DNA of 27,094 nucleotides, taken from assembly GCA_021771675.1 (NCBI GenBank), contig JAETOP010000046.1:1-27094 (forward strand), in the 5' to 3' direction. Below, piece by piece: positions 1 through 7,838 of the stretch (the first letter of the stretch is position 1; each line of letters begins with the position of its first letter). The translations under genes and the position numbers were made by a program. The notes beneath the pieces are model-generated. The model did not search any database, was not told where the DNA came from, and saw only the letters and a program-made list of their open reading frames with translations. This DNA comes from Oscillospiraceae bacterium. GTDB taxonomy: Bacteria > Bacillota_A > Clostridia > Oscillospirales > Oscillospiraceae.

Positions 1-239
1 GCACGGGGGTGGTCAGTAATTACCGCATAAGTTTCGCCCGGTAACGTTTTCTGGGCAGAACGTTGAGTGGTAATGGGTAACGGCTTCTGAGGGAGGCTCC
101 CCTGTGTAAGGGGAGCCTTTGCTCTGAAACCGGCTCCCAGTGCCATTCAACCCACCGCCCAATGGTCATTACCTGGCGGTGGGGTCATGACATAAGCCCT
201 ACGGGCATCCCGCCAAATTACAATTTGGTGTAAATATCG
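1..239. other. Gene-free left end with three inverted repeats
   Basis: I see no convincing gene here. Three inverted repeats stand out: AGGCTCCCC/GGGGAGCCT (94-102 and 110-118), CCCACCGCC/GGCGGTGGG (151-159 and 175-183), and CCAAATT/AATTTGG (213-219 and 222-228). The last lies just past the stop of the leftward glycosidase gene and could help end or protect that transcript, but none is followed by a long T-run on the minus strand. The first has a short TTT tail on the plus strand. Confidence 0.5.
94..118 (+). terminator. Terminator-like hairpin
   Basis: This is a perfect 9-bp GC-rich stem (AGGCTCCCC, 7-nt loop, GGGGAGCCT) followed by TTG on the plus strand. It could terminate a rightward transcript entering from outside the window. 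The tail is weak, so it may instead be part of a dispersed intergenic repeat. Confidence 0.35.
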
Positions 240-2633
240 TCAGGAAATCGTATCCGCTGCCAGCTCTGCCTTTCCCTGAGGAAGGGCCTGGACGAACTTG
301 GAGTCAACGGCGAACTCCACGGTAACACTTTCCAGTCCCGGGGCGGAAACCACCAGGATTCCCGGACCAGGGCGGCCGGTGGTACGGACATAGGTGCCGC
401 ACATACCGCCCTCGGCGGTGGCAGTATCCGGGCCCAGAAGGGCCACGTTTCCATCCGCCGCAAAACTCACCGGCAGCTGGGCATAGGAGGCAACGGTGTC
501 GTTTTCATCCAGAATGCGGATGCGCAGAGCAGCCATGTCATAGGTATCGCCAATGTGGAGCCGCTGATCTGTGGGCCGCACCTCCAGATGGAGCTTGGCG
601 GAGACGGAGCGGGTGACGGTTTTGACGCATTTGCCATGGACCATAGCCTCAAAGCGCCAGCGGGTGCTCTCCCCTCCCCAGTTGCCCACATACTTGCCGT
701 AGAGGGCCACCGCATCCTGATAGCGAACCCGGTAGCGGAGCCTGACCCAGGCAAATTTCATCCGGTAACGCAGAGGCAAATTGTGCAGGCCGTACCTGGC
801 CGCCGCCGTCAGACATTCCCGGAGGAGTTCGGCCTTGTTGTGCTCGAAGCCCTCCTGGCTCTCCAGCAGCACGCCGATGGTGTCGTCCACCACAAAGGGC
901 GGGTGGGGCAGGGCCGTTTCCGGGGTGTGGTTCAGCTTGGTAACAAAGCAGTCGTTCTTATATAGAGCCACCTCGTCGGCATTGGAGAACACCGCCACGC
1001 TTCCGATCTCGCCTCCGGGATAGTCGCCGATGTCCATGCAGGAGGCGACCTCCAGCACCGTCTCCTCCTCCCCCTGGCTGGCATAGGCGAAGGCGGCAGG
1101 CTTGGGATTCCGAAAGGCATCCATCACTCCGTGATAACACACCCGATCCCCGGAGCCGAACTCCTTGTGGGTAGGATAGTCAAACATACACCAGCCGAAG
1201 CATCCGGCGTGCTCCCCGCTGGCATAGGCGGCGTTCAACACCCGCATGTGACGCAGGGCCTGCTCCTGGCGCTTGAACCAGGGGTCATAGGACTTGGTGG
1301 GGAACATATGGCCGTTGTGCTCGGAAATCAGGAAAGCCTTCTGGGCGTTGGGGGTGATTTTCTTCTTCTCCTTGCAGCCGGGGTTATCGCCGGTATGGGA
1401 GAAATCATTGAATGCATACACATCCTCCAAAAGCTTGCTCTTTTCCAGGTAGCGCACGCCGGAGGTAGCTCGGCTGGGGTCCAGCTTATGGGCCAGCTTG
1501 TTGGTCTGGCGGTAAAAGGGGTCATCATCCACGCTCTCGTTGATTCGCACACCCCAGAGGATTACGCTGGGGTGATTGCGGTACTGGGTAACCATCTCCT
1601 CCACATTCCGGCAGGCCTGCTGCTTCCAGGTCTCGTCGCCGATGTGCTGCCAGCCGGGAATCTCTGTAAATACCAACAGGCCGATTCGGTCGCATTCGTC
1701 CATAAAATATTGGCTCTGGGGATAGTGGCTGGTGCGGACGGCGGTGCAGTGAAGCTCCTGCTTCAAAATCCGGGCATCCTCCCGCTGCAGCGACTCCGTG
1801 GCCGCATAACCAATATAGGGGTAGCTCTGGTGCCGGTTCAGGCCCCGGAGGAAATACTTCTCCCCGTTGAGATAGAAGCCGTCGGTGGAAAATTCAGCCG
1901 TCCGGAAGCCAAAGAGCACCTGCTCCTCATCCTCGATCCCGGAGGCGTTCAGCAGCCGCACCCGGCAGATGTACCGGTTGGGGTCCTCGGGACGCCAGGG
2001 CCGGACGTTCAAGCGCTGAGCAGAGCCGTGATTCTTCCGGCCGCAGCTATTCCAGAGCTGTTCCCCCGCCTCTGAGAGGATGGAAATATCAATATCCCCG
2101 CTGAAATTGTCAGTCTCCACCTCGATTTCCGCCCGGTCTACCGTGGGGGTGACGATGGCAACATCCCGGATAACCCCGGTATTCTTCTCAATCAGCCAGG
2201 CCTCCCGGTACAGTCCGCCGTAGGTCAGATAGTCGATGACAAAGCCGAAGGGGGGAATCTCCTTGTTTTCCGTGGTATCCAGCCGGACGGCCAGGGTATT
2301 CTCCCCAGGTTTCACCAGGCCGGTGATTTCCAGCTGGAAGCCGGTATAGCCGCAGCGGTGCTCCCCTGCTGCCATTCCGTTGACAAAAACCGTGGCGATA
2401 TGAGCCGCCCCGTCAAATTGCAGGAAAAACCTCTTGCCGGAAATCTCCTCCGGCAGAATCAGCTTTCTGCGGTAGCCGCAGACCATCTGGTAGGCCTGGT
2501 GATCCACATAGTGCAGCGGCAGCTCTACCGGGTTATGGGGCAGGTCAACACACTCCCCTGCCCCCTGGAACTCCATAAATTCCTCGCTCCACTGCTCTGT
2601 AAACTCCCAACTGTCGCAAATACTGGTTTTCAC
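240..2633 (-). CDS. Glycoside hydrolase family 2 protein (beta-galactosidase/beta-glucuronidase type)
   Basis: This is a 797-residue GH2 enzyme that should remove terminal beta-linked sugars by a retaining mechanism. No signal peptide is visible, so it is probably cytoplasmic. The order is GH2: jelly-roll sugar-binding domain (about 1-155, with DLPHNPV and GGLYREAWL), Ig-like domain (about 156-245), TIM barrel (about 250-540), then Ig-like C-terminal domains to about 780. The predicted acid/base is Glu366 in WGVRINES and the nucleophile Glu438 in FLISEHNGH; FLRGLNRHQ and RTSHYP are further barrel motifs. The start is GTG with an AAGGGGGAA ribosome site 5 nt upstream. It has its own promoter and follows the terminator of the pot operon, so it is monocistronic. 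The sugar specificity cannot be read from sequence. Confidence 0.9.
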   Translation of the reverse strand: MKTSICDSWEFTEQWSEEFMEFQGAGECVDLPHNPVELPLHYVDHQAYQMVCGYRRKLILPEEISGKRFFLQFDGAAHIATVFVNGMAAGEHRCGYTGFQLEITGLVKPGENTLAVRLDTTENKEIPPFGFVIDYLTYGGLYREAWLIEKNTGVIRDVAIVTPTVDRAEIEVETDNFSGDIDISILSEAGEQLWNSCGRKNHGSAQRLNVRPWRPEDPNRYICRVRLLNASGIEDEEQVLFGFRTAEFSTDGFYLNGEKYFLRGLNRHQSYPYIGYAATESLQREDARILKQELHCTAVRTSHYPQSQYFMDECDRIGLLVFTEIPGWQHIGDETWKQQACRNVEEMVTQYRNHPSVILWGVRINESVDDDPFYRQTNKLAHKLDPSRATSGVRYLEKSKLLEDVYAFNDFSHTGDNPGCKEKKKITPNAQKAFLISEHNGHMFPTKSYDPWFKRQEQALRHMRVLNAAYASGEHAGCFGWCMFDYPTHKEFGSGDRVCYHGVMDAFRNPKPAAFAYASQGEEETVLEVASCMDIGDYPGGEIGSVAVFSNADEVALYKNDCFVTKLNHTPETALPHPPFVVDDTIGVLLESQEGFEHNKAELLRECLTAAARYGLHNLPLRYRMKFAWVRLRYRVRYQDAVALYGKYVGNWGGESTRWRFEAMVHGKCVKTVTRSVSAKLHLEVRPTDQRLHIGDTYDMAALRIRILDENDTVASYAQLPVSFAADGNVALLGPDTATAEGGMCGTYVRTTGRPGPGILVVSAPGLESVTVEFAVDSKFVQALPQGKAELAADTIS

Positions 2634-2673
2634 ACCGATTCCCCCTTGTCACCGTAAAAGAATGATTGGTTTC

Positions 2674-2702
2674 ATTATACAATTCCCGACAGGAAATGTA
2701 AA
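2674..2702 (-). promoter_or_regulatory. Sigma-A-type promoter of the GH2 gene
   Basis: On the minus strand, TTTACA (2697-2702) is separated by 17 bp from a perfect TATAAT (2674-2679). The start site should lie near 2667, giving a leader of about 33 nt before the GTG start. I saw no obvious operator next to it. Confidence 0.75.
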
Positions 2703-2711
2703 GTCGAAAAT

Positions 2712-2739
2712 CCCGGAACCGACTTTCATCGGTTCCGGG
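2712..2739 (-). terminator. Rho-independent terminator after potD
   Basis: This is an 11-bp perfect stem (CCCGGAACCGA with TCGGTTCCGGG, 6-nt loop) 11 nt past the potD stop, followed by ATTTTCG on the minus strand. It separates the pot operon from the GH2 gene. Its downstream flank carries the GH2 promoter -35 box. Confidence 0.8.
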
Positions 2740-2750
2740 AAAAAACTTAT

Positions 2751-3824
2751 TTAGCCATTGCGGACGGACATGAACAGGCTCTCCATGTGCCGGGCAACAT
2801 CCTCGGGGAGGTAGTCGAAGCTGGTGGCATTGCGAAGCTCCTGGGCATCAGGATAGGCCACCGGGTTATTGGCCAGTTCCTCGTCCAGGTATTCCTTGGA
2901 TGCAGAGGCAGGGACGGAGTAGCCAACGAAGTCCATGTTGGCGGCGGAGATTTCCGGGTCACAGAGGAAATTGATGAACAGCTCCGCAGCCTCCTTCTCC
3001 TGGCAGCAGGTTGGGATGCACATGGCGTCGATGAACACGTTGAAGCCCTGGTGGGCAGGACGGTAGAACGCCAGGTTCTCGTTCTCCTCCACCATGGTCA
3101 GATAGTCGCCGGCGTAGTAGGGGGCGATCCAGGCCTCCTCATTTTCCATGGCATCGAAAATCTGATCCATCACGTACTGCTGAACCACGCCTCTCTGCTC
3201 CGCCAGCTTGGCGGCACAGGCCTGGAGCTCCGCCTCATCGGTGGTGTTGATGTCATAGCCCAGAAGGTACTGGGCTATACCGAAAGCATCCCGGGAGTTG
3301 TCAAACATGAGGATCTTATCGGCGTACTTCTCGTTCCACAGCAGCTCCCAGCCGGTGACATCCGCCTCATCCACATACTTGGTATTATAGATAATGCCCA
3401 CGGTGCCCCAGGTATAGGGGACAGAATATTTGTTCTCCGGGTCATAGGAAGTATTGCGGAAGGACTCGTCAATATACTGAGCGTTGGGGATGTTGTCGTA
3501 ATTCAGCTCCAGCAGCATATTCTCCTGGCGCATCCGGCCCACCATATAGTCGGAGGGGATAATTACGTCCACGGTGATGCCGCCGCCGGACAGCTTGGCG
3601 TACATGCTCTCGTTGGAATCGTAGGTGGAGTACTTTACCCGGATGTTGGGGTAAGCCTCCTCGAAGGCCTCGATCACGTCGATGGAATCATCGTCACCCT
3701 CAGCAATGTACTGTCCCCAGTTGTAGACGTATAAGGTCACCTTCTCCCCCTTAGCAGAGGCGAATCCGGCACAGCAGCCCAGCACCAGGCAAAAAACCAG
3801 GGCAACGGAAATGATTTTTTTCAT
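2751..3824 (-). CDS. potD: Spermidine/putrescine ABC transporter substrate-binding protein
   Basis: This is an extracellular binding protein of the PotD/PotF family that captures polyamines for the PotABC importer. It has 357 residues from the chosen ATG. The N-terminus is a signal sequence (MKKIISVALVF...) with a possible lipobox VLGC at Cys17, then the typical mature start LYVYNWGQYI and the motifs SDYMVGRM and PYTWGTVGI. The ATG at 3824 is preferred because AAAGGAG lies 8 nt upstream; an in-frame GTG at 3842 overlaps the potC stop but has no such site. It is the last gene of the potABCD operon and is followed by a strong terminator. Binding of polyamine rather than another cationic ligand is inferred from family and operon. 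Confidence 0.92.
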   Translation of the reverse strand: MKKIISVALVFCLVLGCCAGFASAKGEKVTLYVYNWGQYIAEGDDDSIDVIEAFEEAYPNIRVKYSTYDSNESMYAKLSGGGITVDVIIPSDYMVGRMRQENMLLELNYDNIPNAQYIDESFRNTSYDPENKYSVPYTWGTVGIIYNTKYVDEADVTGWELLWNEKYADKILMFDNSRDAFGIAQYLLGYDINTTDEAELQACAAKLAEQRGVVQQYVMDQIFDAMENEEAWIAPYYAGDYLTMVEENENLAFYRPAHQGFNVFIDAMCIPTCCQEKEAAELFINFLCDPEISAANMDFVGYSVPASASKEYLDEELANNPVAYPDAQELRNATSFDYLPEDVARHMESLFMSVRNG

Positions 3825-3838
3825 TCTGTATTCTCCTT

Positions 3839-4651
3839 TCACTTGCCACGGGCGGACTGACGCTTCTTGTCGCCCATGAGCTGAATAACGTTGGAAATGA
3901 CCATCAATACAAAAATCAGCAGGAACAGCAGCGTGAACATGGCATAGATTTTCGGCTGGATGGGCTTTTTGGTATAGGTGTAGATTTCCACCGGCAATGT
4001 GACAAAATCCAATCCCGTGACAAAATAGCTGATGACAAAATCATCCAGACTCATGGTAAAGGCCATGATGGCGCCGGAGATGATGCCGGGCATGATCTCA
4101 TGAATGGTCACCTTGAAGAAAGCCTGCAAGTGGGTACAACCCAAATCCAGGGCCGCATCCGTCAGGCTCTCGTCCATCTGCTTGAGCTTGGGCATGACGT
4201 TGAGAATCACATAGGGCAGATTGAAGGTAACATGAGCGATGAGCAGCGTCCAGAAGGTCAGACTGTTCCGCTGGCCCAGCAGCCTGCTTCCCACGAATAC
4301 AAACAGCAGCGACAGCGACACACCGGTGACGATGTCCGGGTTGGTCATAGGGATATTGGTCAGACTCATGGCCGCTTTCCGGAGTCTGGGATTCAGGCCG
4401 TTGATACCGATGGCCGCCACAGTTCCAAAAGTCGTGGCAATCAGGCTGGCCAGAACGGACACCACCAGGGAATTTCGCAGCAGTTCCAGCAGATCATCAT
4501 CCTTGAAAAGCCTGACATACTGCTGAAACGTAAAGCCGTCGAAATGGGTGATGTTCTTGCCGGTGTTGAAGGAGGCCACCACCAGCACCGCCATGGGGAT
4601 GTAGAGGAAAATGAAGATGAGCACGGTAATAAACCGGTTGGTCCGCTTCAA
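3839..4651 (-). CDS. potC: Spermidine/putrescine ABC transporter permease
   Basis: This is a 270-residue inner-membrane permease with about six hydrophobic segments. It carries the EAA loop that contacts the ATPase (around LDLGCTHLQAFFKVTIHEIM) and the MTNPDIVTGVSLSLLF segment typical of PotC. The start is TTG, overlapping the potB stop as TTGA, with GAGGGGAG a few bases upstream. It pairs with PotB as the heterodimeric channel. It is the third gene of the potABCD operon and is translationally coupled on the upstream side. Confidence 0.93.
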   Translation of the reverse strand: MKRTNRFITVLIFIFLYIPMAVLVVASFNTGKNITHFDGFTFQQYVRLFKDDDLLELLRNSLVVSVLASLIATTFGTVAAIGINGLNPRLRKAAMSLTNIPMTNPDIVTGVSLSLLFVFVGSRLLGQRNSLTFWTLLIAHVTFNLPYVILNVMPKLKQMDESLTDAALDLGCTHLQAFFKVTIHEIMPGIISGAIMAFTMSLDDFVISYFVTGLDFVTLPVEIYTYTKKPIQPKIYAMFTLLFLLIFVLMVISNVIQLMGDKKRQSARGK

Positions 4652-5556
4652 ACCACCACACTCCCCTCTTCATCCCCGCCGAAGCGGTTCATGATGCCGG
4701 TGCAGACAAACACCAGAATCATCAGCACGATGGACAGCGCCGCACCCAGGTTTGGATTGTTGCCCTGCTTGAACTGACGCTCAATCACGTCGCCGATGAG
4801 GACGGTGCTGGAAGAACCCATTTTCTGAGAAATATAGAAGGTGGACACCGCAGGCACAAAGACCATGGTTATGCCGGAGAGAATCCCAGGCACGGACAAT
4901 GGCAGAATCACCCGCCGGAAAGTCTGGACGGCGTTGCAGCCCAAATCCTCCGCCGCCTCAATGAGGCGATGGTCGATCTTCAAAATGGTGGTGTAGAGGG
5001 GCAGTATCATGTAGGGCAGGTAGTTGTACACCATGCCCAGCACCACAGCCCCCGGAGTGCGGATCAGCGTCAGGCGCCCAAAATCTTCTGGAATGGAGGC
5101 AAGCCACCCGCCCAGGGCGTTCCAGCCCAGACGGTTCGTCATCCAGCCCCCCAGAGCACGCAGCTGGTCAAACAGAGCCACGATCAGGTTATTGATGATG
5201 CCCTGGTCGTTCAGCAGTCCCACCCAGGCCAGGGTTCGCAGCAGGAAGCTCATGCACATGGGCAGCATGACCAGCATATACAGGAATCTCTGTGCTGTCT
5301 GGCTGCAGTGGGCAATGAAATAGGCCACAGGATACCCAAGAATCAGGCACACCACCGCCGACGCCAGGGAGTAAAGGATAGAAGTCCACAGCACCGGAAG
5401 ATACATGCCCAGCTGCCGCAGATTTACCAGAGAAAACTCCCCAGTGGAGGGGTCCGTCAAGGCATAGTAGCCCACCACTCCAAGAGGAATCAGGGTGAAC
5501 AGCACCATCCAGGTCAGGTATGGGGTGCTGAGCAGCACTGCGTTATTCTTCTTCAT
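4648..5556 (-). CDS. potB: Spermidine/putrescine ABC transporter permease
   Basis: This is the second permease subunit, 302 residues from the ATG at 5556. That start has GGAGG 9 nt upstream; the alternative ATG at 5565 touches the GGAGG and is less likely. Six membrane spans are visible. The EAA loop is [17 protein letters not shown] near residue 210. The gene overlaps the end of potA by 14 nt and its stop overlaps the potC start, so all subunits should be made in a fixed ratio. Confidence 0.92.
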   Translation of the reverse strand: MKKNNAVLLSTPYLTWMVLFTLIPLGVVGYYALTDPSTGEFSLVNLRQLGMYLPVLWTSILYSLASAVVCLILGYPVAYFIAHCSQTAQRFLYMLVMLPMCMSFLLRTLAWVGLLNDQGIINNLIVALFDQLRALGGWMTNRLGWNALGGWLASIPEDFGRLTLIRTPGAVVLGMVYNYLPYMILPLYTTILKIDHRLIEAAEDLGCNAVQTFRRVILPLSVPGILSGITMVFVPAVSTFYISQKMGSSSTVLIGDVIERQFKQGNNPNLGAALSIVLMILVFVCTGIMNRFGGDEEGSVVV

Positions 5557-6664
5557 CCCCGGCATCCTCCGTCAGCTCGTCATACTCAGCAGAGTATGAG
5601 CTGTAGTCGCCAAACATGCCGGAATACTCACTCTTGTGCATGATGTGAATATCCTCCGGGTTCAAACGAATGCCAATGGTGGAGCCCACAGCCTGGTAGT
5701 CCGTGGACTGAATCAGCCATTTGAAGCCCTTGAACTCCACAATAATATCGTAATTCAGGCCCTTGAAGGTGATGGCCGTCACCTTACCAACCAGGTGACC
5801 CTCCCGCACCGGGACAATGTCGATGTCCTCCGGGCGGATGACCACATCCACACTCTCGTTCTCGGCGAAGCCCTTGTCCACGCACCGGAACTCCCGGCCA
5901 AAGAACTTCACCCGATAGTCTTCCAGCATAACACCGTCCAAAATATTGGACTCGCCGATGAAATCTGCCACGAAGGCGTTCTTCGGCTCATTATAGATAT
6001 CCTCAGGCCTGCCAATCTGCTGGATGCGTCCTCTGTCCATTACCACGATGGTGTCGGACATGGACAGTGCCTCCTCCTGATCGTGGGTCACATAGATAAA
6101 GGTGATGCCCAGGGCCTGCTGGATGCGTTTGAGCTCATTCTGCATGTCCTTGCGAAGACGCAGATCCAGAGCGCCCAGAGGCTCGTCCAGCAGCAGCACC
6201 TTGGGCCGGTTCACCAGCGCCCGGGCAATGGCCACCCGCTGCTGCTGACCGCCGGACAGACTGTCGATGCGGCGATTCTCGTAGCCCCGGAGACTGACGA
6301 TTTCCAGCATTTCCTTCACTCTGGCGTCTATCTCCCCCTTTGGAAGCCTTGCAACCCGGAGGCCGAAGGCAATGTTGTCGTAGACATCCAAATGAGGAAA
6401 GAGGGCATACCGCTGAAACACGGTGTTGATCTGCCGCTTGTAAGGCGGTACATCATTGATTGTCTCACCGTCGAAGGTCACCGTGCCGGATGTGGGGGTC
6501 AAAAACCCGCCGATAATCCGAAGCGTGGTGGTCTTGCCACAGCCGGAAGGCCCCAGCAATGTGAGGAATTCATGATCGTTGATGTAAAGATTGATGCCGT
6601 CCAATATACGCTCCCCGTCGAACTCCATAACCAAATCACGGAGCCTGATGAGTTCCTTGGCCAT
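5543..6664 (-). CDS. potA: Spermidine/putrescine ABC transporter ATP-binding protein
   Basis: This is the 373-residue ATPase that powers the PotBC channel from the cytoplasmic face. It has Walker A GPSGCGKT (38-45), signature LSGGQ (136-140), Walker B VLLLDEP (156-162), the switch His in VTHDQEEA, and a C-terminal TOBE regulatory domain (about 285-345) that starts near FFGREF. The tail is strongly acidic ([12 protein letters not shown]). ATG is preceded by GGGAGG. It is the first gene of the operon, behind a sigma-A-like promoter at 6717-6744. Confidence 0.94.
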   Translation of the reverse strand: MAKELIRLRDLVMEFDGERILDGINLYINDHEFLTLLGPSGCGKTTTLRIIGGFLTPTSGTVTFDGETINDVPPYKRQINTVFQRYALFPHLDVYDNIAFGLRVARLPKGEIDARVKEMLEIVSLRGYENRRIDSLSGGQQQRVAIARALVNRPKVLLLDEPLGALDLRLRKDMQNELKRIQQALGITFIYVTHDQEEALSMSDTIVVMDRGRIQQIGRPEDIYNEPKNAFVADFIGESNILDGVMLEDYRVKFFGREFRCVDKGFAENESVDVVIRPEDIDIVPVREGHLVGKVTAITFKGLNYDIIVEFKGFKWLIQSTDYQAVGSTIGIRLNPEDIHIMHKSEYSGMFGDYSSYSAEYDELTEDAGDEEE

Positions 6665-6716
6665 TATCCTCCCCCGATTCTATAACCGATTTTTTCGTCA
6701 GAATTTGACACATACT

Positions 6717-6744
6717 AATATATATGAAATCGGCCCAATGTCAA
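6717..6744 (-). promoter_or_regulatory. Sigma-A-type promoter of the pot operon
   Basis: On the minus strand, a perfect TTGACA (6739-6744) is followed after 16 bp by TATATT (6717-6722), inside the run TATATATTAG. The start site would be near 6710, about 45 nt before the potA ATG. Confidence 0.6.
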
Positions 6745-6827
6745 TAGGCAACCTGAAAAACATATTTTAAGGAAGCTTTGAATCAATCGGCAAGAGCTGA
6801 CAGCCAGGAATTTTCATCCAGACGAAA

Positions 6828-6873
6828 GTTTCAAAAGCGGTGGAATACTTTGTGTATTTCCCGCTTTTCAAAC
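6828..6873. repeat. Long imperfect inverted repeat upstream of the spoIIQ-like gene
   Basis: GTTTCAAAAGCGG (6828-6840) pairs with CCGCTTTTCAAAC (6861-6873) with a single C-C mismatch. The intervening bases (GGAATAC / GTATTTCC) extend the stem further with a bulge. It lies in the 329-bp gap between the divergent potA and spoIIQ-like genes and may be a terminator, an attenuator, or a repeat. Confidence 0.55.
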
Positions 6874-6993
6874 TGCACGGCTGGGTGAAAAGGCCTGCTG
6901 TTCAGCCGCAGACGATTTATTCAAAGTTTCCTTCGGATTCCTGTTTAGAAATGAATCTTCCTGTCAATACTCTGGCTCGGAGGTGCTTCAGCA

Positions 6994-7692
6994 ATGAACA
7001 ACAAAAATCCAGGAACTGCCGCAAAATACGCAGCCTGCATCCTGGCACTGGTAGCTATTGCCGCCGGAGTCATTGTTTATATGACTCAGCGGGGGGATCA
7101 GTCGGTGCAGGAGGCGGCCATTCAGGAGCCGATGGTGGAAAATCTGGCAGCCAGTACACAAGCTGCCCAAATCCCGGAACCCTCCGGATCCAGTCCGTCG
7201 GTTCCTACCACCGTTCCGTCCAGAATTCCGGAAACCACTCAGGCGGCTACTCAGGCAACCGCCGCTCCCGCTCCCGGTGCGCTTAAAACAGCCCTGCCGG
7301 TACCCGGCGACACCATCGGTGAGTATGCCATGGACTGTCTGAGCTATAATGAGACCACCCGGGACTGGCGGGTTCACAATGGAGTGGACCTGGCTGCCGA
7401 GGAGGGAACCCCTGTGGGAGCAGCAGCGGACGGCACGGTGTACACCACCTATGAGGATGATACACTGGGTCATACCGTGGTCATCCGCCACGACGGCGGC
7501 TATACCACCCGCTATTCCAGCCTGCGGGAGGACCTGTGCGTAAACCCCGGGGATGAAGTCACTCTGGGGCAGACCATTGGCTACGCCGGTGACAGCGCCC
7601 TTGTGGAAACCGTTATGGGCTCCCATGTCCATTTCAGTGTCAGCTGCCAGGACGAGCCCATGGACCCGGCGGAATTCTTCGCCCTGAGCTAA
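6994..7692 (+). CDS. spoIIQ: SpoIIQ-like M23 (LytM) domain membrane protein
   Basis: This is a 232-residue protein with one N-terminal membrane segment (about 12-30), a Pro/Thr/Ser/Ala-rich linker (about 50-100), and a LytM/M23 domain (about 105-230). Family role: SpoIIQ sits in the forespore membrane and pairs with mother-cell SpoIIIAH during engulfment. Metal-site residues are His128 and Asp132 (HNGVD) and His213 (HVHF, with His211). The YxHL histidine of active M23 endopeptidases is Ser176 (YSSL), so cleavage activity is doubtful; this YxSL pattern recalls SpoIIQ. ATG follows GGAGGTG by 8 nt. I could not find a convincing forespore sigma-F promoter. Another M23 membrane protein is possible. 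Confidence 0.7.
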   Translation: MNNKNPGTAAKYAACILALVAIAAGVIVYMTQRGDQSVQEAAIQEPMVENLAASTQAAQIPEPSGSSPSVPTTVPSRIPETTQAATQATAAPAPGALKTALPVPGDTIGEYAMDCLSYNETTRDWRVHNGVDLAAEEGTPVGAAADGTVYTTYEDDTLGHTVVIRHDGGYTTRYSSLREDLCVNPGDEVTLGQTIGYAGDSALVETVMGSHVHFSVSCQDEPMDPAEFFALS

Positions 7693-7695
7693 GGC

Positions 7696-7754
7696 AACAC
7701 CGCACAATGGGAGCTTCGGCTTTCGCCGGATCTTTTGCCCCATTATGCAGTGTT
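7696..7754. repeat. Imperfect 16-bp inverted repeat with nested hairpin
   Basis: AACACCGCACAATGGG (7696-7711) pairs with CCCATTATGCAGTGTT (7739-7754) with two mismatches. Inside lies a second small stem around TTCGGC and GCCGGA. It starts 4 nt after the spoIIQ-like stop. Paired differences on opposite arms and the nested layout look like a dispersed intergenic repeat rather than a plain terminator, though it may also end the spoIIQ-like transcript. Confidence 0.55.
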
Positions 7755-7759
7755 TCCCT

Positions 7760-7785
7760 AAAAAAATCCCCGCCAAAAGGCAGGG
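7760..7785 (-). terminator. Rho-independent terminator after ftsH
   Basis: Read on the minus strand, CCCTGCC, loop TTTT and GGCGGGG form a stem with one T-G pair, followed by ATTTTTTT (complement of 7760-7767). It lies about 55 nt past the ftsH stop. A separate perfect hairpin (GGGCTGTCTC/GAGACAGCCC, 7808-7831) lies between and, read rightward, is followed by CTTTCTCTT. Confidence 0.75.
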
Positions 7786-7807
7786 AAAAATCTTCCTCTT
7801 TTTGTCA

Positions 7808-7831
7808 GGGCTGTCTCATACGAGACAGCCC
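7808..7831. terminator. Perfect 10-bp hairpin between convergent genes
   Basis: GGGCTGTCTC (7808-7817) and GAGACAGCCC (7822-7831) form a perfect stem with loop ATAC just after the ftsH stop. On the plus strand the following CTTTCTCTT could make it the terminator for the spoIIQ-like transcript; on the minus strand no T-run follows. Confidence 0.5.
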
Positions 7832-7838
7832 CTTTCTC

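Noticed and set aside
1131..2075. Long open plus-strand frame opposite the GH2 gene
   Set aside because: The GH2 protein has intact catalytic motifs through this interval; the opposite frame has low-complexity composition and no recognisable domain.
6874..6993. Sigma-F/G promoter before the spoIIQ-like gene
   Set aside because: No pair of boxes with acceptable spacing and match could be found by eye.
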